Below are positions 1 to 6,928 of a DNA stretch of 7,683 nucleotides, in pieces. The first letter of the stretch is position 1; the number at the start of each line of letters is the position of its first letter. Position numbers and translations under genes: made by a program. The stretch spans positions 1-7,683 of the forward strand of contig JAEEHG010000044.1 of the NCBI GenBank assembly GCA_016280695.1, given 5' to 3'. Origin of the DNA: Solobacterium sp. (lineage in GTDB: Bacteria; Bacillota_I; Bacilli_A; Erysipelotrichales; Erysipelotrichaceae). The notes beneath the pieces were generated by a model. It worked only from the letters and a program-made list of their open reading frames with translations, did no database searches and had not been told where the DNA came from.

Positions 1-118
1 CATCCGCTTCCTGATCCGCCCTATGGAAGAAGCCCGCCAGGCAATCAGGGAAGACCGGTATACCGATTTCAAGGAATATACGCTGAAAAACATGAAGCTT
101 GACCAGCGCGGCTTCTGA
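1..118 (+). CDS. tgt: tRNA-guanine transglycosylase, C-terminal fragment (second copy, cut by window edge)
   Basis: This is the last 38 codons of a tgt gene entering from the left, read in the frame that starts at base 2 and ends at TGA 116-118. The peptide matches the C-terminus of the complete tgt on the opposite strand (156-1286) at 34 of 38 residues, so it is a paralogous copy facing the first tail to tail. The four replacements, fragment versus complete copy, are Pro/Leu, Arg/Lys, Thr/Asn and Leu/Phe. Only one of the five coding base differences is silent. The proline falls in a stretch that is helical in the family, so this copy may be under relaxed constraint. The catalytic and zinc-binding parts lie outside the window, so I cannot say whether the gene is intact. 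An assembly fold-back is the main alternative to a real duplication. Confidence 0.8.
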   Translation, partial: IRFLIRPMEEARQAIREDRYTDFKEYTLKNMKLDQRGF

Positions 119-155
119 AAAAAGACAGTTTCCGGAATGCGGAAACTGCCTTTTT
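119..155. terminator. Bidirectional rho-independent terminator between convergent tgt copies
   Basis: A perfect 9-base stem, CAGTTTCCG (126-134) with CGGAAACTG (140-148), closes a 5-base loop. It is extended past one A-C mismatch by an A-tract on the left and a T-tract on the right (151-156). Because the hairpin is flanked by A residues on one side and T residues on the other, it can end transcription in both directions. It starts directly after both stop codons, so it serves both tgt copies. Confidence 0.9.
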
Positions 156-1343
<1,188 letters not shown>

Positions 1344-1345
1344 TT

Positions 1346-1801
1346 ATGAAATCGCAGGAAATCAAAATCAGGAATCTGCCGGTCAGTGAGATCAAACCAA
1401 GATCGATCCGCGTCAAGCCGGTGGAAATACTGGTCGCCCTCGTCGCCCTGGGTGTGTATTTCATTTTCCAGCGGAGTTTATTGACCTCGACCGGCATGGT
1501 GCTGGTCCTGCTGGGCATCAGCTGTATTATCCTGATGCCGGACCGGACCCTGGTGCAGTTTCTGCCGGACTACATGATCATGTACAACAGCCGGGACCGG
1601 GAAATCTGCCAGATGGTTTACTGGGATGAAGTGGTCAGCTGGCAGTATGAATGGCACGCGATGTCGGACCTGCTCGTGGTGACCCTGCTGGACGGCAGCA
1701 CGCAGTCGGTGGATATGTATTCCAAGCGCAGCGTAGCCAAGTACATGCGGCAGTTCGCCCCGAACAAGGAAAAGAAGAGCAGCAGGAGCAAAGAGGTATA
1801 A
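1346..1801 (+). CDS. Small membrane protein with two N-terminal helices and a PH-like cytoplasmic domain, function unknown
   Basis: I do not recognise a named family. The 151-residue protein has a basic, polar N-terminus (1-25) and two hydrophobic segments, about 28-41 and 49-65, that would form a membrane hairpin. A soluble domain follows (about 66-137) whose alternating strands and final amphipathic helix resemble bacterial PH-like/YcxB-type domains. The tail is lysine- and serine-rich. I infer a membrane-anchored protein with its C-terminal domain in the cytoplasm. The ATG is the only reasonable start, since the next in-frame Met is about residue 51 inside the second helix. No Shine-Dalgarno precedes it, and the -10 is so close that the mRNA probably begins at the ATG. 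The repressor gene follows 4 bases later, suggesting co-transcription. The PH-like assignment is tentative. Confidence 0.8.
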   Translation: MKSQEIKIRNLPVSEIKPRSIRVKPVEILVALVALGVYFIFQRSLLTSTGMVLVLLGISCIILMPDRTLVQFLPDYMIMYNSRDREICQMVYWDEVVSWQYEWHAMSDLLVVTLLDGSTQSVDMYSKRSVAKYMRQFAPNKEKKSSRSKEV

Positions 1802-1805
1802 GAGA

Positions 1806-2138
1806 ATGGTAAAACTGGTCAATAAAGACAAGGTCGAGGAATGCCGCCGCGAGATGGCCAAAGAGCGGGACTATGATGATATGAGCCTGATTTTCACGAT
1901 GTTCGCGGACAGCACCCGGCTGAAGATCATGAACGCGCTGTTTGTCAGTGAACTGTGTGTCGGTGATCTGGCGGCGCTGCTGGAGATGTCCTCCTCCGCC
2001 ATCAGCCACCAGCTTTCCAGCATGAAGAAAGCCAAACTGGTGCGGACCAGGCGGGAAGGCAAACTGGTCTACTATTCCATGGCGGATGACCATATCAAGA
2101 ACATCTATAAGATGGCATTTGAGCATATCCACGAATAA
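1806..2138 (+). CDS. ArsR/SmtB-family zinc-responsive transcriptional repressor
   Basis: This is a 110-residue winged-helix DNA-binding protein that is expected to act as a dimer and leave its operator when metal binds. The core runs from FADSTRLKIMNAL (33-45) through the recognition region SSSAISHQLSSMKKAKLV (62-79) to the wing REGKLVYY (83-90). The C-terminal helix holds Asp94-x-His96 and His107-xx-Glu110, exactly the spacing of the alpha-5 zinc site of SmtB. The alpha-3 motif, usually ELCVCD in Cd/Pb/As sensors, is ELCVGD here (50-54), so one thiolate is missing. This favours Zn(II) over soft metals. Glu110 is the last residue. A GAGG site lies 9 bases before the ATG. No metal exporter is in the window, and I could not find a convincing 12-2-12 operator upstream. 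The target is unknown; its own operon is the default. Confidence 0.92.
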   Translation: MVKLVNKDKVEECRREMAKERDYDDMSLIFTMFADSTRLKIMNALFVSELCVGDLAALLEMSSSAISHQLSSMKKAKLVRTRREGKLVYYSMADDHIKNIYKMAFEHIHE

Positions 2139-2140
2139 AT

Positions 2141-2698
2141 ATGAAGGTAACGGCAATCGATTTTGAAACAGCCAACAGCAGTCCGGCCAGCGTCTGTGCG
2201 GTCGGGCTTTCCGTATTGGAAGACGGCATGATCGAACCGGTGCTGGAAACCCTGATCCGGCCGGAGAAGAACGTTTCGGCCTTTTATTACGGCAATATCC
2301 GCATTCACGGCATCCGGCCGCAGGATGTGGTGCACGCCCCTGATTTTGTTCAGGTGTACAGGCAGATGAAGCCCCATCTGGAGGGCGGCCTGGTAGCGGC
2401 TCACAATGCCCGTTTTGACATGGGCTGCCTGAAGGCTTCATGCCTGAACTGCGGTATTCCCGTGCCGTCATTAAGATACTTTGATACGGTGGAACTGGGC
2501 CGCAATGTCTTTCCGGGGCTCGAGCATCACCGGCTCAATGACCTGTGTGAATACCTTGATATCGAACTGGACCATCACCGGGCCGGCAGCGACGCGTACG
2601 GGTGCCTGATGATCGTTGCCAGGGTCATGACCCTGACCGGCATCTATGATATTGAGGAAATGCTTCATCAATGCAGAACCAGGATATACACGCTATAA
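2141..2698 (+). CDS. DEDDh 3'-5' exonuclease, DNA polymerase III epsilon-like
   Basis: This 185-residue protein is a stand-alone exonuclease domain. The two-metal active site is complete: Asp7 and Glu9 in DFE, Asp93 in AHNARFD, and His146 with Asp151 (H-x4-D). The short length and the absence of a polymerase-binding tail or extra domain suggest an accessory nuclease for repair or RNA/DNA trimming rather than the replicative proofreader. The ATG lies 2 bases after the repressor stop codon, with no clear Shine-Dalgarno, so translation is probably coupled to the repressor. The family is clear, but the natural substrate cannot be read from sequence. It could act on DNA or on small RNA. Confidence 0.93.
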   Translation: MKVTAIDFETANSSPASVCAVGLSVLEDGMIEPVLETLIRPEKNVSAFYYGNIRIHGIRPQDVVHAPDFVQVYRQMKPHLEGGLVAAHNARFDMGCLKASCLNCGIPVPSLRYFDTVELGRNVFPGLEHHRLNDLCEYLDIELDHHRAGSDAYGCLMIVARVMTLTGIYDIEEMLHQCRTRIYTL

Positions 2699-2699
2699 T
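2694..2699 (+). promoter_or_regulatory. Possible -10 element for the dehydrogenase gene
   Basis: TATAAT overlaps the stop codon of the exonuclease, about 27 bases before the next ATG. No convincing -35 or TG extension accompanies it. It could provide an internal promoter, but the match may be chance. Confidence 0.25.
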
Positions 2700-2725
2700 C
2701 CATTCATAGAAAGAAGGACAGAACG

Positions 2726-3673
2726 ATGAAAACAGTACTCATGGAATCGCTTGGCATCAGCAATGAACTGCTGGCCGAACTCGAACAGCCGTTTATCGAA
2801 CAGGGCATGGAGTTCGCTTCATATGACCGGACAACTGACCCGGCTGTGCTGGTCAAAGAAGCGGAAGACGCCGATGTGATGATCCTGGCAAACATGCCGA
2901 TGCCGGCAGATGTCATCCGCCAGTGCGGCAGACTGAAGTTTATTGACGTTGCTTTTACCGGCGTGGATCATGTCGGTCTTGACGCGGCGAAGGAAAAGGG
3001 CATTGCCGTTTCCAATGCATCTGGCTATTCGACCGAAGCCGTGGCTGAACTGGTGCTGGGCATGGTGATCTCCATGTACCGGAATATGCGCCAGGTGGAA
3101 GAGAGGGCCCGTACCGGCGGCACCAAGGATGGTCTGGTCGGCTTTGAGATTGCCGGCAAGACGGTCGGTATTGTCGGTCTCGGCAAGATCGGCAGCCGCA
3201 GTGCCGAACTGTTCCATGCCTTCGGCGCGGAAGTGATTGCCTATACCCGTACACCGGCCCACAATCATCTGGACTACGTGACCTGCATGAGCCTTGAGGA
3301 AGTACTGGCGAAGTCCGACATCGTTGTGCTGCACTGCCCGCTGAGCGACGCGACCCGGGGCATGATCAATGCCGAGCGTCTGGCCATGATGAAGCCGTCT
3401 GCCATCCTGGTCAACGCTGCCCGCGGCCCGGTGGTCAACACAAAGGACCTGGCTGATGCCCTCAATGCCGGAACGATTGCCGGGGCGTGTCTCGATGTCT
3501 TTGACAAGGAACCCCCGCTGCCGGCTGATGAACCCCTGCTGGCCGCGAAGAACACCCTGGTGACCCCGCATGTGGCCTTTGCGACAAAGGAATCCATGAA
3601 GCTGCGGGCCGAGATTGTCTTTGATAATCTGAAGGCATGGCTGGAAGGAAACCAGAAGAACATCGTTTTATAA
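2726..3673 (+). CDS. D-isomer-specific 2-hydroxyacid dehydrogenase
   Basis: This cytoplasmic oxidoreductase interconverts a 2-keto acid and a D-2-hydroxy acid using a nicotinamide cofactor. The 315-residue length is typical. The split catalytic domain flanks a Rossmann domain with Gly151-x-Gly153-xx-Gly156, and the catalytic triad is Arg233 (AARGP), Glu262 (DVFDKEPP) and His282 (TPH). At the end of the second Rossmann strand the sequence is AYTRT, with Thr174 and Arg175 where NAD-specific members usually have Asp. I infer that NADP(H) may be accepted or preferred. The substrate cannot be fixed; glyoxylate, hydroxypyruvate, lactate and phosphoglycerate-type substrates all use this fold. It lacks the C-terminal ACT domain of many SerA proteins. 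AAGGA lies 7 bases before the ATG. It follows the exonuclease by 27 bases and may be in the same transcript. Confidence 0.93.
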   Translation: MKTVLMESLGISNELLAELEQPFIEQGMEFASYDRTTDPAVLVKEAEDADVMILANMPMPADVIRQCGRLKFIDVAFTGVDHVGLDAAKEKGIAVSNASGYSTEAVAELVLGMVISMYRNMRQVEERARTGGTKDGLVGFEIAGKTVGIVGLGKIGSRSAELFHAFGAEVIAYTRTPAHNHLDYVTCMSLEEVLAKSDIVVLHCPLSDATRGMINAERLAMMKPSAILVNAARGPVVNTKDLADALNAGTIAGACLDVFDKEPPLPADEPLLAAKNTLVTPHVAFATKESMKLRAEIVFDNLKAWLEGNQKNIVL

Positions 3674-3693
3674 AAGAAAAGCGGCTGTAAATC

Positions 3694-3728
3694 TTTTCAG
3701 CGAATGAAACATATTTACATTTTCAGCG
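3694..3728 (+). promoter_or_regulatory. Candidate operator: 9-base direct repeats and an inverted repeat around the -35
   Basis: TTTTCAGCG occurs twice in the same orientation (3694-3702 and 3720-3728), 26 bases apart start to start. Between them, 3703-3721 forms an imperfect inverted repeat of the form AATGNAA-N5-TTNCATT that covers the -35 of the following gene. In addition TGTAAAT (3686-3692) can pair with ATTTACA (3713-3719). The placement suggests regulator binding or an RNA fold, but no regulator is identified. Confidence 0.35.
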
Positions 3729-3742
3729 CTGCTGTTTATAAT
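3714..3742 (+). promoter_or_regulatory. Sigma-A-type promoter of the pyrophosphatase-like gene
   Basis: TTTACA (3714-3719, five of six consensus bases) is separated by exactly 17 bases from a perfect TATAAT (3737-3742). The predicted start is near 3749, giving a short leader with AAGGA ending at 3760. It is the best -35/-10 pair in the window and makes the downstream gene independent of the dehydrogenase. Confidence 0.78.
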
Positions 3743-3770
3743 TGTCTTACTTGAAAAGGAATGCACAACA

Positions 3771-4160
3771 ATGGCTGATTATGAGAACAATGCCTATTTC
3801 TGGCTGAAAGTGGACACTCTGTTTCTATCCAGTACGCTGACGATAAGCCGTCACAAGGGGGAAACACATCCGAATTTCAAAAACCTGGTTTATCCGGTGG
3901 AGTATGGTCATCTGACCGATACGGCTTCAGATAACGGAGAAGGGGTGTCTGTGTATGTCGGGTCACTGCCGCAGAGCATTACGGCCCTGGTGGTGGCTGC
4001 CGATATCCTGCAGAAGACCCTGGATGTGAAGATCCTTCTCGGCTGCACGGAAGCGGAAACCGAGGAAGTGCTGCATTTCCTGAATCAGACCGATTTCCAG
4101 AAGACCGTCCTGATCCGCCGTGGCAGCACGATTCCTGCCTGGGGCCTGACTGACAACTGA
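3771..4160 (+). CDS. Small protein related to family I inorganic pyrophosphatase, active site degenerate
   Basis: The 129-residue protein resembles short Firmicute proteins annotated as inorganic pyrophosphatase. A recognisable core runs from SRHKGETHPNF through the NLVYPVEYGHL segment to DNGEGVSVYVG (about 53-63). In true family I enzymes the last block reads roughly DGDPLDVLV and supplies magnesium-binding aspartates. Here only the first Asp remains, followed by Asn, Gly, Glu, Gly, Val and Ser. The chain is also shorter than bacterial Ppa (about 170-180 aa). I infer loss of normal pyrophosphatase activity and perhaps a binding or regulatory role. The start is the ATG at 3771, with AAGGA 10 bases upstream, a slightly long spacing. 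It has its own strong promoter and terminator, so it is a single-gene unit. The family relationship is moderately certain, the function is not. Confidence 0.8.
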   Translation: MADYENNAYFWLKVDTLFLSSTLTISRHKGETHPNFKNLVYPVEYGHLTDTASDNGEGVSVYVGSLPQSITALVVAADILQKTLDVKILLGCTEAETEEVLHFLNQTDFQKTVLIRRGSTIPAWGLTDN

Positions 4161-4170
4161 AGCATATGAA

Positions 4171-4201
4171 AACCGGATCCCGCAGGATCCGGTTTATTTT
4201 T
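4171..4201. terminator. Bidirectional rho-independent terminator between convergent genes
   Basis: AACCGGATCC (4171-4180) and GGATCCGGTT (4185-4194) make a perfect 10-base stem with a CGCA loop. It is followed by TTATTTTT on the + strand and by a shorter T run on the - strand. It ends the pyrophosphatase-like gene and the phospholipase-like gene. The stop codon of the latter (4194-4196) overlaps the base of the stem and the T-tract. Confidence 0.92.
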
Positions 4202-5069
4202 GGATCGGATTGCCGTTGAAGTCCGTATCGATCGGGACACTGTCCAGATCGGTGAACAGGGCCGCGGCTTTTTCTTCGGCCAGATCATACAGCTCCGCAA
4301 AGGAATGGCTGTCGGTCAGTTCCGGGTAGTCCACATTCGCGTAGACCTGGTGATCAGGATTGAGCACATCCGGATCTTTCGCGCCCTTGCCGTCCAGCAT
4401 CATGCCGGTGATCAGTTTGGGCATCCGCAGCAGATTCTCCATCCGGTCGGCCACCCTGTATTTCATGAGGCTGCCGGGTTTCAGGGCCCGGGTCAGCCGG
4501 TGGATGCCGAAGATGGCTTCCAGCAGTTTCCGTTCGGAAATATAGGTGCCGAAGATCTCCAGCAGCATCAGGTTGTACATTCTTGCCAGCTTTACGGCGG
4601 CGTCCCTGCTTACCTTGAGGTCGTCATGGACACTGTAATTCTCCGGGGTCTTGTTGTGCCGGCGCAGGGCCCAGATATCCAGTTCACCTTCCAGGGCAAA
4701 GTGGGCCTCCGAATCGGTGCAGCCGCGCAGTTCGGCATCCCTGCGGGCATAGCTGCAGATGATCATGTGACAGCTTGAATCCAGGGCGTAATGGCACAGA
4801 TACCCGGCATAATAACTGCGCAGCAGGGGACGTTCCCTTGTGTAGGCGTCCATCCAGCGCAGGACTTCTTCAACTTTCTCCCCGTGCAGGCGGCTGCCGA
4901 CCCAGGTCAGGGAACCGGGCAGGAAGTAGGCGCGGGAAAAGAAAAAGAGATCAGGCCCCTGGGAGCCCAGGCAGTACAGCGGCAGATCCGTAATGGTTTT
5001 CTGCAGTTCTTCCGGCAGCCGGGCATAGACATCCCGGGCGAATTCCACGTGGGTTGTAGCAGCAGGCAT
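4194..5069 (-). CDS. Zinc-dependent phospholipase C-like protein, cytoplasmic
   Basis: The 291-residue protein has the full metal-ligand order of the zinc-dependent phospholipase C/S1-P1 nuclease fold: His7, Asp40 (GSQGPD), His62, His93-xxx-Asp97, His101, and His123-xxx-Glu127. This mirrors His14, Asp55, His69, His118, Asp122, His128, His142 and Glu146 of Bacillus cereus PLC. The secreted enzymes use a processed N-terminal Trp as a further ligand. Here there is no signal peptide or exposed Trp, so the protein probably stays in the cytoplasm and the third zinc site may differ. The C-terminal half (about 140-291) is helical and family-specific. Phosphodiester or phosphomonoester hydrolysis is likely, but the substrate is unknown. 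AGGAG lies 6 bases before the ATG, inside the end of the upstream HD gene, from which it is separated by 9 bases. Confidence 0.9.
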   Translation of the reverse strand: MPAATTHVEFARDVYARLPEELQKTITDLPLYCLGSQGPDLFFFSRAYFLPGSLTWVGSRLHGEKVEEVLRWMDAYTRERPLLRSYYAGYLCHYALDSSCHMIICSYARRDAELRGCTDSEAHFALEGELDIWALRRHNKTPENYSVHDDLKVSRDAAVKLARMYNLMLLEIFGTYISERKLLEAIFGIHRLTRALKPGSLMKYRVADRMENLLRMPKLITGMMLDGKGAKDPDVLNPDHQVYANVDYPELTDSHSFAELYDLAEEKAAALFTDLDSVPIDTDFNGNPIQK

Positions 5070-5078
5070 GATCTTCTC

Positions 5079-5618
5079 CTATCGCGATATTCTCTGAATT
5101 GTATTCATGATAGCCGGGGGCACGGTCTGCACGGTATGCATGCTCAGTTCCATGCCGGCACAGTATTTGTCGGCGAGGGATACAAGCAGCCCTTCAGCCG
5201 TAACCGGCCTGCCTTTGGCGGACGGCCACATGTGGTGCAGGATGCAGTCACGCATGACATCATCGACTTCCACGTATTTTTCGGCATTGGCCAGCGCTGC
5301 CACCGGGTGCACAGCGGCATGATGCCCGGGGATCGGCTGGGTTTCCTTCTGGCGCCAGTCATACAGGAAAAAGTCGTGCAGCATCGCTCCGCGGGCTGCG
5401 CTGCGGGCATTCAGCCCGGCCCGCCGGCACCACAGGAACGTATACCAGGCCACATTCAGGCAGTGCTGGTAACGGTTGGTGCTGTAGTGATGACGGAACT
5501 GTTTCAGTTTCTGGTATTCAGGGATGGCGACGATATCGCAGACATCCTCCAGAAATTCCATTGCTTCTTCATCCTGGTAATCCAGGAAATCACGTTTTGA
5601 ACCAAGGACAAATGTCAT
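5079..5618 (-). CDS. HD-domain metal-dependent phosphohydrolase
   Basis: The 179-residue protein is a single HD domain. Putative metal ligands are His52, His81-Asp82 (LHDFF), a histidine near 99-104, His128 or His129, and Asp150 (LADK). This H-HD-H-H-D order suggests a two-metal member rather than a mononuclear nucleotidase, although that is inference. HD proteins cleave nucleotides, phosphomonoesters or cyclic nucleotides, and nothing here fixes the substrate. GGAGG lies 7 bases before the ATG at 5618. The gene is first in a two-gene unit with the phospholipase-like protein and has its own promoter after the aminotransferase terminator. The two products are both metal phosphohydrolases and may act on related substrates. 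Confidence 0.9.
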   Translation of the reverse strand: MTFVLGSKRDFLDYQDEEAMEFLEDVCDIVAIPEYQKLKQFRHHYSTNRYQHCLNVAWYTFLWCRRAGLNARSAARGAMLHDFFLYDWRQKETQPIPGHHAAVHPVAALANAEKYVEVDDVMRDCILHHMWPSAKGRPVTAEGLLVSLADKYCAGMELSMHTVQTVPPAIMNTIQRISR

Positions 5619-5642
5619 TCCTATACCTCCGAGGCCTTTAAC

Positions 5643-5671
5643 AGAATAGCATTGTTATTCAGTACATTCAA
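5643..5671 (-). promoter_or_regulatory. Promoter of the HD/phospholipase-like gene pair
   Basis: On the - strand TTGAAT (5666-5671) is followed after exactly 17 bases by TATTCT (5643-5648), with TG one base upstream as an extended -10. The predicted start near 5636 gives a leader of about 18 bases carrying GGAGG. It lies just downstream of the aminotransferase terminator, so the pair is a separate transcription unit. Confidence 0.72.
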
Positions 5672-5673
5672 TG

Positions 5674-5695
5674 AAAAACGGAGCTTAACGCTCCG
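5674..5695 (-). terminator. Rho-independent terminator of the yggS-aminotransferase unit
   Basis: On the - strand CGGAGC and GCTCCG form a 6-base stem around the 5-base loop GTTAA, followed by five T (5674-5678). The TAA stop of the aminotransferase sits inside the loop, so the last two sense codons form part of the hairpin. Confidence 0.82.
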
Positions 5696-6926
5696 CTGCA
5701 AGCTGATCCTGTACGGTTCTGATCCGTCTGGCCAGGCCGGCTGCCTGCGCTTTCGGCAGGGAACACAGGGCAATCCGGATGCCGCCGTTTACCCTGACGG
5801 TATAGATGTGATTGTCCATGAGGGCCCGGAACATCTCTGCGGCAAAGGCAGGATCCTCATATTTCAGGGTGCAGAAGAAGCCTTCCCGGTACGGATAGAG
5901 TTCCAGACCGCATTCCGCCGCTTCCTGCAGGAAGATCTCACTGCGCTCTTTCAGCAGGCTGACCCCGGCCTGTATTTCTTCTTTCAGAGTGTCCCGGTCT
6001 GCGGTGACAGCCCAGGCAAAGCATTCCATGGCGGCATTGTTGACATTGGACCAGGTCAGCCGGGCTGTTTTCTCCAGGATGATCTCGATATTCCGGACAT
6101 CTTCCTGCCGGCGGGCCAGCAGGATGGAGGCCCCGCAGCGCATGCCGTAGGCAGTCATAGTCTTCGAAATACTGAAGAGGATATTCACCATGACACTGTC
6201 ACTGATCCGGTCCAGGTGCCGGCAGAAACTGCTGCGGGCGGCCGGGTCATTGACAAAGTCGAAATAGGCGACATCAACGATCATGACGACCGGGCAGGTT
6301 TCCGATACTTCGTTGACCAGATCAATCAGAATATCCCATTCACCGTCGCTGAGGGAATAGCCGGTCGGATTGTTGCAGGGCGTATTGAGCAGGAAGACAA
6401 CCCGGTCCTGTCGGCGGCTGACGTCTGTCATGGCCTGCCGCAGGGAGGCAAAGTTGAAGTGCTCATCCGCAAACATCTCGTAGGTGCGTATCCGCAGGCC
6501 GTTATGGCCGGCCATGGCGGCGTAGGAATTCCAGGCAATCCCCGGCAGGATCACGGTTTCACCCGGATCCAGGAAGGTATTCATGGCTGCCCACAGGGCC
6601 CCGGTGCCCCCCGGGGTTGCGATGACGGTGCGGTGCAGGGTGCGGACATGGTCTTCCAGCACCCATGCGGCCACAGCCTCACGGAATGACGCATTGCCAG
6701 TAAAGCTTTCGGCATAGCGGGCTTTTGACCGGGCGGCCATCGCGTCAAAGTGCTCATAAACAGACGGAAAGGCGATGATCTTCTGCTGATCATCGCACAG
6801 GGTTCCAATGCTTGCCTGCACGACAAGGTCACCGTTGACCTCACGGTCATGGCGGGCCCGGGCGGCAGTGGCAAATGAAATATCAGCCAGCGGTGTCAGA
6901 TCCGCGGACTTTCTGTGAAAACGCAC
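5685..6926 (-). CDS. PLP-dependent aminotransferase, aspartate/aromatic type (fold type I)
   Basis: The 413-residue protein transfers amino groups between amino acids and 2-keto acids. Visible residues are the phosphate-binding TPGGTGA (104-110), Trp132 stacking on the cofactor, Asn186 in NNPTG, Asp218 and Tyr221 contacting the pyridine ring, the Schiff-base Lys255 in SISKT, Arg263 of the Y-x-x-R-x-G signature, and Arg384 that binds the substrate carboxylate. SxSK-x4-Y-x-x-R-x-G is characteristic of the aspartate/aromatic subgroup rather than MalY or AlaT types. The exact amino donor is not determined. The start is probably GTG at 6926, two bases after the yggS stop, with GGGGAA about 8 bases upstream. 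No ATG exists until residue 63. It is co-transcribed with yggS and ends in its own terminator. Confidence 0.92.
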   Translation of the reverse strand: MRFHRKSADLTPLADISFATAARARHDREVNGDLVVQASIGTLCDDQQKIIAFPSVYEHFDAMAARSKARYAESFTGNASFREAVAAWVLEDHVRTLHRTVIATPGGTGALWAAMNTFLDPGETVILPGIAWNSYAAMAGHNGLRIRTYEMFADEHFNFASLRQAMTDVSRRQDRVVFLLNTPCNNPTGYSLSDGEWDILIDLVNEVSETCPVVMIVDVAYFDFVNDPAARSSFCRHLDRISDSVMVNILFSISKTMTAYGMRCGASILLARRQEDVRNIEIILEKTARLTWSNVNNAAMECFAWAVTADRDTLKEEIQAGVSLLKERSEIFLQEAAECGLELYPYREGFFCTLKYEDPAFAAEMFRALMDNHIYTVRVNGGIRIALCSLPKAQAAGLARRIRTVQDQLAAER

Positions 6927-6928
6927 GG

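Noticed and set aside
1635..2471. - strand open frame of 278 codons opposite the membrane protein, repressor and exonuclease
   Set aside because: It crosses three well-supported genes, is rich in Cys, Pro and Arg, and has no recognisable motif or start signal.
3674..3712. Terminator after the dehydrogenase
   Set aside because: GAAAAG and CTTTTC can pair around an 11-base loop, but the stem is AT-rich and short and no T-tract follows. Read-through into the next gene remains possible.
3761..3778. Five-codon frame (MHNNG) overlapping the start of the pyrophosphatase-like gene
   Set aside because: It abuts the Shine-Dalgarno with no usable spacing, so it is unlikely to be translated as a leader peptide.
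4791..5600. + strand open frame of 269 codons opposite the phospholipase-like and HD genes
   Set aside because: It spans two opposite-strand genes that both have ribosome sites and intact metal ligands. No protein family is recognisable.
5652..6689. Long + strand open frame of 345 codons opposite the aminotransferase
   Set aside because: It is antisense to a gene with a complete set of catalytic motifs. The translation shows no domain, has low-complexity composition typical of shadows in GC-rich coding DNA, and lacks a ribosome site.
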